Shown here piece by piece: positions 7,590 through 17,895 of a stretch of DNA of 64,000 bases (positions are counted from its first letter, which is position 1; the number at the start of each line of letters is the position of its first letter). The notes below the pieces were generated by a model that saw only the letters and a program-made list of their open reading frames with translations, made no database searches and was not told the origin of the DNA. A program made the translations under genes and the position numbers. Origin of the DNA: Streptomyces camelliae. GTDB lineage: Bacteria; Actinomycetota; Actinomycetes; Streptomycetales; Streptomycetaceae. The stretch covers positions 3,534,001 to 3,598,000 of the forward strand of contig NZ_CP115300.1 of the NCBI RefSeq assembly GCF_027625935.1, read 5' to 3'.

Positions 7590-8753
7590 TCAGCCCTCCG
7601 AATCAGCAGAACCGCTGGTGGAGGCCGTCTGCTGGAACAGCCATTCGGATTTCAGTTCCGCGTATCCCGGTTTGATGACGTCATTGATCATGGCGAGTCG
7701 TTCATCGAAAGGAATGAACGCTGATTTCATCGCATTGACGGAGAACCACTGGAGGTCGTCGAGTGTGTAACCGAACGCCTCGACAAGGCGCTCGAATTCC
7801 CGGCTCATGCTCGTGTGGGACATCAGCCGGTTGTCGGTGTTCACCGTGGCCCGGAAGTGCAGCCGGCGCAGCAGCCCGATCGGGTGCTCGGCGTACGAGG
7901 TCGCGGCCCCGGTCTGGAGGTTGGAACTGGGGCACAGTTCCAGCGGGATCCGCTTGTCGCGGACGTACGACGCCAGCCGGCCGAGCCGCACCGAGCCGTC
8001 CTCGCGGACCTCGATGTCGTCGATGATCCGCACACCGTGCCCGAGCCGGTCGGCGCCGCACCACTGCAGTGCCTGCCAGATGGACGGCAGCCCGAAGGCC
8101 TCGCCGGCGTGGATGGTGAAGTGGTTGTTCTCGCGCTTGAGGTACTCGAAGGCGTCCAGGTGCCGGGTGGGCGGATAGCCCGCCTCCGCGCCGGCGATGT
8201 CGAAGCCGACCACGCCGGAGTCCCGGTAGCGGTTGGCGAGTTCGGCGATCTCCAGGGAGCGGGCCGCGTGCCGCATGGCGGTCAGCAGGGCGCCGACCCG
8301 GATCCGGTGGCCGTTCTCCCGGGCCAGCCGCTCCCCCTGCCGGAACCCCTCGTTGACGGCCTCGACCACCTGCTCCAGGGTGAGCCCCCGCTCCAGGTGC
8401 TGCTCGGGCGCGTACCGCACCTCGGCGTAGACGACGCCGTCCTCGGCGAGGTCCTCGGCGCACTCCCGCGCGACCCGGATCAGCGCGTCCCGGGTCTGCA
8501 GCACGCCGACGGTGTGCTTGAAGGTCTCCAGGTACCGTTCCAGCGAGCCGGAGTCGGCGGCTTCCTGGAACCAGATGCCCAGTTTGTCGGGGTCGGTCTC
8601 GGGGAGGCCCGGGTACCCGGTCTCCTCGGCGAGTTCGACGACGGTTCCGGGACGGAGCCCGCCGTCGAGATGATCGTGCAGCAGAACCTTGGGCGCCCGG
8701 CGGATCTGGTCCGGCGTCGGGACGGCTCCAGTCGGTGCAGTCTGGCTCGTCAT
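7590..8753 (-). CDS. add: Adenosine deaminase
   Basis: The product has 387 residues. Zn-binding HxH lies in [14 protein letters not shown] (about residues 26-28). Other hallmarks are the catalytic segment [18 protein letters not shown], and the C-terminal Asp in [10 protein letters not shown]. It deaminates adenosine and deoxyadenosine to the inosine forms in purine salvage. The start ATG 8753 is preceded by AGGAG, which overlaps the palindrome at 8770-8781, so repression at that site would also mask the ribosome site in DNA terms. The gene lies directly downstream of, and in the same direction as, the tnpB element (gap 16 bp), an arrangement produced by insertion. Confidence 0.95.
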   Translation of the reverse strand: MTSQTAPTGAVPTPDQIRRAPKVLLHDHLDGGLRPGTVVELAEETGYPGLPETDPDKLGIWFQEAADSGSLERYLETFKHTVGVLQTRDALIRVARECAEDLAEDGVVYAEVRYAPEQHLERGLTLEQVVEAVNEGFRQGERLARENGHRIRVGALLTAMRHAARSLEIAELANRYRDSGVVGFDIAGAEAGYPPTRHLDAFEYLKRENNHFTIHAGEAFGLPSIWQALQWCGADRLGHGVRIIDDIEVREDGSVRLGRLASYVRDKRIPLELCPSSNLQTGAATSYAEHPIGLLRRLHFRATVNTDNRLMSHTSMSREFERLVEAFGYTLDDLQWFSVNAMKSAFIPFDERLAMINDVIKPGYAELKSEWLFQQTASTSGSADSEG

Positions 8754-8769
8754 TTCCGCACTCTAACTC

Positions 8770-8781
8770 CTACGCGCGTAG
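8770..8781. promoter_or_regulatory. Palindromic operator in front of add (nucleoside regulon site 1)
   Basis: CTACGCGCGTAG is a perfect 12-bp palindrome 16 bp upstream of the add start. Near copies lie at 25031-25042 (CTACACGCGTAG, upstream of the nucleoside transporter ATPase) and at 26363-26374 (TAACGCGCGTAG, upstream of the BMP lipoprotein). The CG-centred shape is typical of LacI-family operators; the cognate repressor is not in the window. Confidence 0.75.
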
Positions 8782-10128
8782 AGCGCGCCGTACCGGAGGG
8801 CACTTTTCCGTCGATACGCAACGGTGACCGCACGTACGGGTTTCGTACACCGCCCCTTCTGACACTGTTCTGTCGTGACCCCACCCACGCGTAACCGCGC
8901 GAGCTTCCTGCGTCGTCGGCTGAGCAGCGACACAGAGGACCAGCCCGGCCCTGTTGAGGACGTTCAGCGCGCCGACGTGATCCGCGTCGGCCGCGAACCC
9001 GCACGCCGTGCACTGGAACTTCGCTTGAGTGACGCGGTTCTCCTTCGCGACGCACCCGCAGGACGGGCAGGTGCGGGAGGTGTTGCGAGGGTCCACCGCA
9101 ACGACGGTCCGACCGGCGCTTTCAGCCTTGTTGGTGAGGATCGTGAGGAACACCCCCCAACCCGCGTCGAGGATCGATCGGTTCAACCCGGCCTTCACAG
9201 CCCGCTGGTTCGGGAGGAACACGCCGGGCCGGTCAGGGTCGGGCTTCGGCTTGGGAGCGTGGGTCATGCCCGCCGTGTTCAGCCGTTCGTGAGCGATCGC
9301 GTCGTAGTCGCCCACGAGGGTAAGGGCGGTCTTGTGCGCATGGTCCAGACGCTGACGCCGGATCTTCGCGTGGATCTTGGCGACCTTCCGCGCGACGGCG
9401 CGGTGCGCCTTCGCGCGCCGCTTGGTGCGCTTGGGAAACGTCGCCAGGTGCCGCTGGGCTTCGGCCAGTTCCCCGGCCGCCACTTCGAGGAAGCGAGGGT
9501 TGGCGATGTGCTCGCCGTTCGAGGTGGTCAGGAAGTACGTGACGCCCATGTCGACGCCGACGACCTCACCAGTCTGGGCCAGGAGTTCGGCGGGCACCTC
9601 GTCACACGAGAGGACCACATACCAGCGGCGGCCTTCCCGCTTGACACTGATCGTCTTCACACAGCCCTTCACCAGCCGGTGCTGGTGCACGCGGACGTGC
9701 CCGACGCCTTGCAGTCGGACGCGGGTGCGGCGGTCGTACTGGGTGGAGTCCCAGCGGCACCCGTCCCCGTCCCTGGGGAAGACCACGGTGTCGAAGCGGC
9801 CGACACCCTTGAAGCGCGGGTATCCGGGCTTCTCACCGGCCTTGATCCGGCGGAAGAACGCCTGGAACGCCTTGTCCAGACGGCGAAGCGTGGCCTGCTG
9901 CGAGGAGAGGGACCAACGGCCCTGACGCTCGGGGTCGAAGGTGCGGATCTCCTTGAGCTGCGCCGACTGGTCCCTGTACCTGACACTGGTCTTCGAGCCG
10001 CGCTGGTAGGCATCCCGCCGCTCTTGGAGTGCGCCGTTGCACAGGGAGCAGTGATCGGCCAGCATCGCCCGCAGCGCGGCTTCCTGCCTGGCAGTGGGAC
10101 GCAGGAGGAACGTGTAGGAGCGAATCAT
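8770..10128 (-). CDS. tnpB: TnpB-type RNA-guided endonuclease (IS605/IS1341-like)
   Basis: The 452-residue protein starts MIRSYTFLLRPTARQEAALRAMLADH, the typical TnpB N-terminus. The RuvC-like residues are Asp in VVGVDMGVTYFLTTS (about 192), Glu in YDAIAHERLNTAGM (about 284) and Asp in AADADHVGALNVLNRAG (about 385). The zinc ribbon CPSCGC...CTACGF is complete. All catalytic residues are therefore present and the gene looks active. No TnpA is nearby. The last 60 residues beyond VLNRAGL are atypical, and the stop codon falls inside the add operator, so the C-terminus probably reads through the end of the element into host DNA. The start overlaps the stop of the ribbon-helix-helix gene by four bases. 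Confidence 0.9.
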   Translation of the reverse strand: MIRSYTFLLRPTARQEAALRAMLADHCSLCNGALQERRDAYQRGSKTSVRYRDQSAQLKEIRTFDPERQGRWSLSSQQATLRRLDKAFQAFFRRIKAGEKPGYPRFKGVGRFDTVVFPRDGDGCRWDSTQYDRRTRVRLQGVGHVRVHQHRLVKGCVKTISVKREGRRWYVVLSCDEVPAELLAQTGEVVGVDMGVTYFLTTSNGEHIANPRFLEVAAGELAEAQRHLATFPKRTKRRAKAHRAVARKVAKIHAKIRRQRLDHAHKTALTLVGDYDAIAHERLNTAGMTHAPKPKPDPDRPGVFLPNQRAVKAGLNRSILDAGWGVFLTILTNKAESAGRTVVAVDPRNTSRTCPSCGCVAKENRVTQAKFQCTACGFAADADHVGALNVLNRAGLVLCVAAQPTTQEARAVTRGWGHDRTVSEGAVYETRTCGHRCVSTEKCPPVRRALRA

Positions 10129-10300
10129 CCCTGGCGCCTCCGCTCAAGGCGCAGGGCATCGGCGAGGAGAACGCATGCGGCGGCGTTGAGCGAGATGCCC
10201 GCCCGGTGGGCGTACTCCTCGACCTGCCGCTTCAGATCCGGGGGGACGCGAAGGTTCAGCGACTCCCGGCGATCCCCTCTAGACACAACCAAAATGCTGC
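8840..10300 (-). mobile_element. TnpB/RHH insertion element, approximate limits
   Basis: The tnpB and ribbon-helix-helix genes separate adenosine deaminase from the alpha/beta hydrolase, which I recall as neighbours in other Streptomyces. The limits are estimates: the right-hand end should lie between 10287 and about 10400, the left-hand end between the TnpB zinc ribbon (about 8990) and the add operator at 8781. No terminal inverted repeats are expected for this class, and none was seen. A guide (omega) RNA would be expected across the 3' end of tnpB, near the left limit. Confidence 0.5.
10125..10286 (-). CDS. Small ribbon-helix-helix protein coupled to tnpB
   Basis: GTG 10286 opens a frame of 53 residues: a short basic start (SRGDRRES), a beta strand LNLRVPPDLKRQVEEYA and two helices (HRAGISLNAAACVLLADALRLERRRQG). 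This is the layout of Arc/HicB/CopG-type ribbon-helix-helix DNA-binding proteins (LNLRVP = strand; ISLNAA = helix turn). Its TGA overlaps the ATG of tnpB (ATGA), so the two are translationally coupled. It likely represses the element's own promoter; this is inference. It was found by translating the reverse strand upstream of tnpB. Confidence 0.75.
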   Translation of the reverse strand: MSRGDRRESLNLRVPPDLKRQVEEYAHRAGISLNAAACVLLADALRLERRRQG

Positions 10301-10412
10301 CACTTCTGACGGTGGCTCACATCATGGACCGGGCGCTGCGCAGCTCTGCAGCACAGCTACGGATTCGATTCCCCCACCGGCTGAAGCAGGTGGTCCCCTG
10401 GAAAGGAATCTG

Positions 10413-11174
10413 ATGGGACAGCAAGCGACGCCGGTCCGAACCGCCAGGCTGGGAAAGGCAGTCGGCCCGGAGCCGACGGCGGTGAGCGGAGCGGTGCTGC
10501 TGCTCCCCGGCGGGGAGGAGGTGTCCGCCCGCCGGCCGTCCCCCGTACGGGCGACGGTGGCGCTGCGCTCGCTGGGCCGACGGTTCGCGCGCGCGGGCCG
10601 GGCCGAGGGGCTGGCGGTGCACACGGTCCACTACCGATACCGGGGGTGGAACGGGAGCGAGGCGCAGCTCGCGGTGGACGCCGAGTGGGCCGCCGACGAG
10701 GTCGTACGACGGTACGGGGACGTGCCCGTGTGCCTGGTCGGGGTGGACATGGGCGGGCGGGCGGCGCTGCGGGCGGGTGGGCATGAGGCGGTCAACTCCG
10801 TTATGGCGCTTGCGCCTTGGCTGCCCGAGGAGGATGTGGCCGCTCCCGCGGAGCCGGTGAAGCAGCTGGTGGGGCGGCGGGTGCTGATCGTGCACGGCAC
10901 GAATGACCAACGGACCGATCCTGAGCTGTCGTTCCGGTTCGCCGCGCGGGCGAAGAAGGTCAACCGGGAGGTGTGCCGGTTCGAAGTGCATTCCGATGGA
11001 CACGGGTTGAGCGGGCACCGGGACGAGGTGGGGTGCCTGGCCGTCGACTTCATGCTCGGGGCGTTGTTCGGGTATCACGTGTCGCGGCCTGTCGAGGATG
11101 CGCTGGCTGCTCCGCCGCCGATTGGTCTTCGGATGCCGTTGGCTGTGGGGTTCGGTCGGTCGTTGAGACGGTAG
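10413..11174 (+). CDS. Alpha/beta hydrolase (dienelactone hydrolase-like fold)
   Basis: ATG 10413 follows the ribosome site GGAAAGGAA; the product has 253 residues. It shows AVLLLPGGEEVSARRPSP (strand and oxyanion region), RYRGWNGSEAQLAVDAEWAADEVVRRYGDVPVCLVGVDMGGRAALRAG with the nucleophile elbow G-V-D-M-G-G, so Asp replaces the usual Ser, RRVLIVHGTNDQRTDPELS with the acid-bearing loop, and HSDGHGLSGH with the catalytic His. The Asp nucleophile is the dehalogenase/epoxide-hydrolase type, but the rest looks like BAAT/dienelactone hydrolase-type proteins. The substrate is unknown. A frame extends upstream to 10029 only because the antisense of tnpB is open. Confidence 0.8.
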   Translation: MGQQATPVRTARLGKAVGPEPTAVSGAVLLLPGGEEVSARRPSPVRATVALRSLGRRFARAGRAEGLAVHTVHYRYRGWNGSEAQLAVDAEWAADEVVRRYGDVPVCLVGVDMGGRAALRAGGHEAVNSVMALAPWLPEEDVAAPAEPVKQLVGRRVLIVHGTNDQRTDPELSFRFAARAKKVNREVCRFEVHSDGHGLSGHRDEVGCLAVDFMLGALFGYHVSRPVEDALAAPPPIGLRMPLAVGFGRSLRR

Positions 11175-11255
11175 AGCTCGGGACACCATGTGGTCTTCGG
11201 GGTGCGGGGGGTTGGTGGTTGATCGCGCAGCCGCGGGGGTCGGGAAGGCACGCCC

Positions 11256-11761
11256 GTGCTCAGCGTAGTGAACGCCGACGGCTCGTCCCTGATCGACGAG
11301 ATGGTCCGTGGCGGCGCGCGAAGGATGCCGGCCGTCGCGCTGGAGGCCGAAATCAACGCCTGTATAGCGGAGTTGACCGATCAGTGCGACGAGAAGGGCC
11401 ATCGCATGGTCGTGCGCACTGGCTACCACCAGCGGCGCACGGTGACCACGGCGGCCGGTGCGGTCGAGGTGAGGGCGCCGCGGATGAACGACAAGCGCGT
11501 TAACGAGGCGACGGGCGAGCGCAAGCGGTTCTCCTCGGCGATCTTGCCGCCGTGGTGCCGCAAGCCCCGAAGATCAGTGAGGTGCTGCCGTTGCTCTACC
11601 TGCACGGCCTTTCTTCCGGAGGCTTCGTGCCCGCCCTGGAGCAGTTCCACGGCAGTGCGGCTGGGCCCTCTCCGGCCACGGTCACCTGGCTGACCCAACA
11701 GTGGCAGGCCGAAGGGCCGGCCCCAGAGCAACTGGGCAGGCCCTTCGGCACTCCGTCATAA
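11256..11761 (+). pseudogene. IS256-type transposase, N-terminal remnant with frameshift
   Basis: From GTG 11256 the frame reads SSLIDEMVRGGARRMPAVALEAEINACIAEL, then RTGYHQRRTVTTAAGAVEVRAPRMNDKRV and RKRFSSAILPPWCRK, a clear IS256 transposase N-terminus. Near 11570 one base is missing: the family sequence continues in the next frame as APKISEVLPLLYLHGLSSGGFVPALEQF and then ends at TAA 11759-11761. The DDE catalytic core is absent. A C-terminal piece of the same family lies at 13053-13340, so the two may come from one disrupted copy. Confidence 0.85.
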
Positions 11762-11778
11762 CCGCCCCAACAGCTCCA

Positions 11779-12543
11779 CTACGACGGGGTATGGCTGTGC
11801 ATGACCCGCTCCTCGATGAGAACGTGAAGGGCGCGTAGGTGAGGTGTCTCGCGGGCTACCGCCATCGACCGCGCGTCCTCCCATGAGCATCTCCGGCCGT
11901 CCACGGTGACCGAGTCCGCGCTGAGGGTGAACTTGCCGTAGGTCACCGACTCGCCCCGCTCCAGGCGCGCACGGGCACGCGGGACTTCGTATGCGGCGAT
12001 CAGATCGGCAAAGCGGTCGATATGGCCTCCACGCCCATTGAAGGTAAGGAGTTTCTCGCCACCAAGGGTGCGCAGTTCGAGCAGGGGAATGGAGACGTCA
12101 CGTCCTGAACTGCCGACGGAGCGGGTCATCTCGTACTCGAAGGGGAGTACGGCGTGCCAGGGGCGGGCGTCGCAGCCCTGTGTTGACACGATGACCATGC
12201 CCCGCTCGTATCCGTAGACGGTGGGAGCGTTGGCCTTGTCCCGTCTGTGTCGTTTCTCCTGGAAGAACAGGGCGGTTCCGAGTGCCACGGCGACGAGCAG
12301 CAGCACGGCACCTACCACCCGCCCGCCGGCCCCGCTCCCGGGCGCGGGCTCGCGCAGGACGAGCGCGAACCCACCGAACATGGGCACAAGGAGCAACGGC
12401 AGCCCCACCCACCAAGGCGCGTTCTTGGGCGGCATCTTGTGCCCGGTGACGTAAGCGCCGAAGTCCTCGGCTTCGGCCATTGCGTGCACCTGCGGCAGTT
12501 CCTCCACCAATTCGCTCACCCCGGCCGGCCCACGCGTCGCCAT
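11779..12543 (-). CDS. Membrane protein of unknown function (DUF6585-like)
   Basis: ATG 12543 has a strong ribosome site (GGGGGAGGAGG) six bases upstream; the product has 254 residues. Two transmembrane segments follow one another at about residues 45-95 (WWVGLPLLLVPMFGGFALVL and GGRVVGAVLLLVAVALGTALFF). The cytoplasmic C-terminal half includes TVYGYERGMVIVSTQG, HAVLPFEYEMTRSV, KLLTFNGRGGHIDRFADLIAAYEVPRARARLERGESVTYGKFTLSADSVTVDGRRCSWEDARSMAV, i.e. two PH-like repeats of the sort seen in DUF6585-type proteins. It lies between two IS256 remnants, so it may be cargo or a gene caught in rearrangement. Confidence 0.75.
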   Translation of the reverse strand: MATRGPAGVSELVEELPQVHAMAEAEDFGAYVTGHKMPPKNAPWWVGLPLLLVPMFGGFALVLREPAPGSGAGGRVVGAVLLLVAVALGTALFFQEKRHRRDKANAPTVYGYERGMVIVSTQGCDARPWHAVLPFEYEMTRSVGSSGRDVSIPLLELRTLGGEKLLTFNGRGGHIDRFADLIAAYEVPRARARLERGESVTYGKFTLSADSVTVDGRRCSWEDARSMAVARETPHLRALHVLIEERVMHSHTPS

Positions 12544-13052
12544 GTGCCCTCCTCCCCCACGTCCCTGCAAGCAGGAGGATAGGCCGGGGCAGCCAATTGG
12601 GAAAGATCACCACAAGACCCAGGCTTATGCTCGCGGCCGTGACGCACGCTTGAAGATCAGCTCTCCGAATTGACGGAACTCGGCCTGCCGCTGGACTGCC
12701 CCAACCCCAAAGCCGCCCACCTGGTGCTCAGCGCCGGGACTGCAATCGACCGCCGCACCTGCCACCAGTCCGTGCACGCGAAGCACCACACAACCAAGGA
12801 CACCACCGACCCGCTCCACCCCGCACGGAGTGCCGAGACCACGTCCCTGTGGCGTCTGATCACAACCGCATGACCGACACCGATTGCGTGACAGCACCTC
12901 GCTCCCAGTTCCCCAGCGGCGGGTCCCGGTCGGCGTTACAGAACGTCACAGATCACCGCTTCTGACACAGCTTCTGGCCCAAGCCGATCGGTACAACTCC
13001 CTGCGGGCTACGCCCTCGCAGGCGTCAACAACGTCATGACCCACAACAACCA
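12544..13052. other. Decayed intergenic stretch without a convincing gene
   Basis: About 500 bases lie between the membrane-protein gene and the IS256 C-terminal remnant. GC content is lower than in neighbouring genes and codon-position bias is weak. A short frame at 12670-12873 (LGLPLDCPNPKAAHLVLSAG...) matches nothing I recognise. The bases just before 13053 do not continue the transposase frame upstream, so the region is best read as debris from insertion and deletion. Confidence 0.55.
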
Positions 13053-13340
13053 GCTTTCTTCGATTTCCCCGCCGAGCACTGGATCCACCTGCGAACCACG
13101 AACCCCATCGAGTCCACCTTCGCCACCGTCCGCCTGCGGACCGAGGTCACCCGCGGGGCCGGCTCCCGCACCGCCGCCCTCGCGGTGGTCTTCAAGCTCG
13201 TCGAGTCCGCCCAGCAGCAGTGGCGGGCCGTGAACGCACCCCATCTCGTCGCCCTCGTCCGCGCCAGAGCCCGTTTCGAACGCGGCCAGCTCGTCGAACG
13301 ACCCGAGCTCAACGCGCCTGAACCACATCAACTGATCTAA
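13053..13340 (+). pseudogene. IS256-type transposase, C-terminal remnant
   Basis: The frame beginning AFFDFPAEHWIHLRTTNPIE, continuing STFATVRLRTEVTRGAGSR and FKLVESAQQQWRAVNAPHLVALV, and ending at TAA 13338-13340, is the conserved C-terminus of IS256 transposases, including the catalytic Glu region (TTNPIES). No start codon or N-terminal part adjoins it. It is in the same orientation as the N-terminal piece at 11256, with 1.3 kb of unrelated sequence in between. Confidence 0.85.
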
Positions 13341-13412
13341 ATTTCCTGCCAGTTAATCACCAGGGACGCTCGAATCATCTCGCTGGCGTCATCCGTTCCT
13401 GAAAGGAGTCCT

Positions 13413-13799
13413 GTGGCATCCATCAAGGACATCGTCTTCGACAGCCCTCATCCGGCGTCATCCGCCCGATTCTGGGCCCAGGCCCTGGACGACTACGAAA
13501 TCGCGCCGTACGACGAGGAGGAGCTGACCCGGCTGCGTTCCGTGGGTATCAACGACCCGGAGGACGACCCCACTGTCCTGCTCGTTGGCACGGACGGCAG
13601 GTTGCCCCGCATCTTCTTTCAGCTGGTGCCAGAGAACAAGCGGGCCAAGAACCGGATCCATCTCGACCTGAGCACGACCGATGCAGCCGCAGAGGTCAAG
13701 CGGCTATGCGCACTCGGGGCAACGGTTCAGGCCGAGCGTGAGGACTGGATCACGATGCAGGACCCCGATGGCAACGAGTTCTGCGTTATGCGCTCGTGA
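13413..13799 (+). CDS. VOC superfamily (glyoxalase-like) protein
   Basis: GTG 13413 follows the ribosome site GAAAGGAGT; the product has 128 residues. The pattern is two beta-alpha-beta-beta-beta modules: IKDIVFDSPHPASSARFWAQAL, then RIFFQLVPENKRAKNRIHLDLSTTDAAAEVKRLCALGATVQAEREDWITMQDPDGNEFCVM. The ending DPDGNEFCV carries the usual metal-ligand Glu of the fold. This glyoxalase-like subgroup is common in actinobacteria with unknown substrate. It lies at the edge of the accessory patch, directly after the transposase remnant. Confidence 0.85.
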   Translation: MASIKDIVFDSPHPASSARFWAQALDDYEIAPYDEEELTRLRSVGINDPEDDPTVLLVGTDGRLPRIFFQLVPENKRAKNRIHLDLSTTDAAAEVKRLCALGATVQAEREDWITMQDPDGNEFCVMRS

Positions 13800-13954
13800 G
13801 CGGAGGCAGGCCCTCGGCCAACCTTCAATCTCATCGAAGGCTCCACCGCCCTCGCGACATGATCGGCTTCAACTGATCCACAGAAATTGACAATTACTCC
13901 CCACGCGGCGGAACCGCATATGAGACACAGCCCCGCGCCCCTGGTTGGCGGCCC

Positions 13955-14917
13955 TCAGGTCGGCAGCAAGTTGCCCCTCCTCGACAGCAGGAACTTCTTG
14001 AACGCGGCGACCGGTGGGGTGTCCGGGCGGTCCGCCAGCCAGGCCACCCCGATCTCCCTGGCCGCCTTCGGGGCCGTGACCGTCAGTTCCACGACGCCCG
14101 GCCTGGGGACGGTGGGCGGCGGGAGAAGGGCCACCCCCAGTCCCGCCGCCACCAGACCCCTCAGGGTCTCCGCTTCCTCGCCCTCGAAGGCGACCCTGGG
14201 GCGGAAGCCCGCCTCCCGGCACAGGGCGTCGGTGATGCGGCGCAGGCCGTAGCCGGGTTCCAGGGTGACGAAGGTTTCCTCGGCGGCCTCGGCCAGGCGG
14301 ATGCGTCTGCGGCCGGCCAGGGGGTGGTCGGCGGGGACGACCAGGCGGAGCTTCTGTTCGTCCAGGCGGCGGGCGACCAGGTCGGGGGCGTCCGGGACCG
14401 GCGAGGTCAGACACAGGTCCAGCTCGCCCGCGCGCAGGCCCTCCAGCATGGCCTCGCCGTAGTTCTGGACGAGGCTGAAGCGGATGCGCGGATGGTCGGC
14501 GCGAAAGGCGTGCAGGAGGCCGGGTACGGTCTCGGCGCCCATGGTGTGCAGGAAGCCGAAGGCGACCTTGCCGGTGGCCGGGTCGGCGTCGGCGCGGACC
14601 TCCTCGGCGGCCCGCTCGACCTCGGCGAGGGCGCGTTCGACGGAGGCGAGGAAGGTGCGGCCGGCGGGGGTGAGGGAGACCGTGCGGCCGTGGCGGGCGA
14701 AGAGGTCGACGCCCAGGTCCTGCTCCAGGCGGACCATCGCGCGGGAGAGGGTGGACTGGGGAACGTTCATCTCGTGGGCGGCCCTGGTCACGTGCTCGGT
14801 GCGGGCCACGCCGGCGAAGTAGGCGAGGCGGGGCGCGAGCACCTTCGACATCTCAGCCATGTCTTCTGTGTCACTGTTCGATGACAGGCGAGTCCGTGAG
14901 CTTTGCTGATGCACCAT
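13955..14917 (-). CDS. LysR family transcriptional regulator
   Basis: From ATG 14917 (MVHQQSSRTRL) the product has 320 residues; starts further in (MAEMSKVL) or out (to 14968) are possible. The winged HTH is LAYFAGVARTEHVTRAAHEMNVPQSTLSRAMVRLEQDLGVDLFARHGRTVSLTPAGRTFL. The rest is a type-2 periplasmic-binding-like effector domain (GKVAFGFLHTMGAETVPGLLHAFR... LGVALLPPPTV). It is divergent from the MFS gene 62 bp away and very likely controls it together with itself. A T-N11-A box lies in the gap at 14936-14948. Confidence 0.9.
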   Translation of the reverse strand: MVHQQSSRTRLSSNSDTEDMAEMSKVLAPRLAYFAGVARTEHVTRAAHEMNVPQSTLSRAMVRLEQDLGVDLFARHGRTVSLTPAGRTFLASVERALAEVERAAEEVRADADPATGKVAFGFLHTMGAETVPGLLHAFRADHPRIRFSLVQNYGEAMLEGLRAGELDLCLTSPVPDAPDLVARRLDEQKLRLVVPADHPLAGRRRIRLAEAAEETFVTLEPGYGLRRITDALCREAGFRPRVAFEGEEAETLRGLVAAGLGVALLPPPTVPRPGVVELTVTAPKAAREIGVAWLADRPDTPPVAAFKKFLLSRRGNLLPT

Positions 14918-14935
14918 GGGAACGATTATCGCCAT

Positions 14936-14948
14936 TCCATGCATTGGA
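14936..14948. promoter_or_regulatory. Candidate LysR-type operator
   Basis: TCCA-TGCAT-TGGA is an interrupted palindrome of T-N11-A form, the usual shape of LysR recognition boxes, placed in the 62-bp gap between the LysR gene and the MFS gene. Assignment rests on shape and position only. Confidence 0.5.
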
Positions 14949-14979
14949 CGGATGAGAAGCCCGACCATACGGTCTAGGC

Positions 14980-17786
<2,807 letters not shown>

Positions 17787-17814
17787 GCTGGGCTTTTTCG
17801 TACTCCGGGGGCCG

Positions 17815-17837
17815 TTGTCAGTGGGCTGCGGTAGCTT
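17815..17837 (+). promoter_or_regulatory. RecA-NDp-type (PafBC) promoter of the ECF sigma gene
   Basis: TTGTCAGTG (17815-17823), eight bases, then TAGCTT (17832-17837) matches TTGTCRGTG-N8-TAnnnT. The core is nearly identical to that at 16316. The sigma-factor start codon is 58 bases downstream. Confidence 0.85.
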
Positions 17838-17895
17838 CCGAAGTGCTGGGGCGCAAGGAAGCGCGAACAGGGACGGCCACAGGGGTGGGTGGACG

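Noticed and set aside
8875-10412. Long plus-strand open frames opposite tnpB
   Set aside because: They are antisense shadows of tnpB without family similarity.
12670-12873. Short plus-strand open frame after the membrane-protein gene
   Set aside because: No recognisable family, weak codon bias, no ribosome site; treated as decayed DNA.
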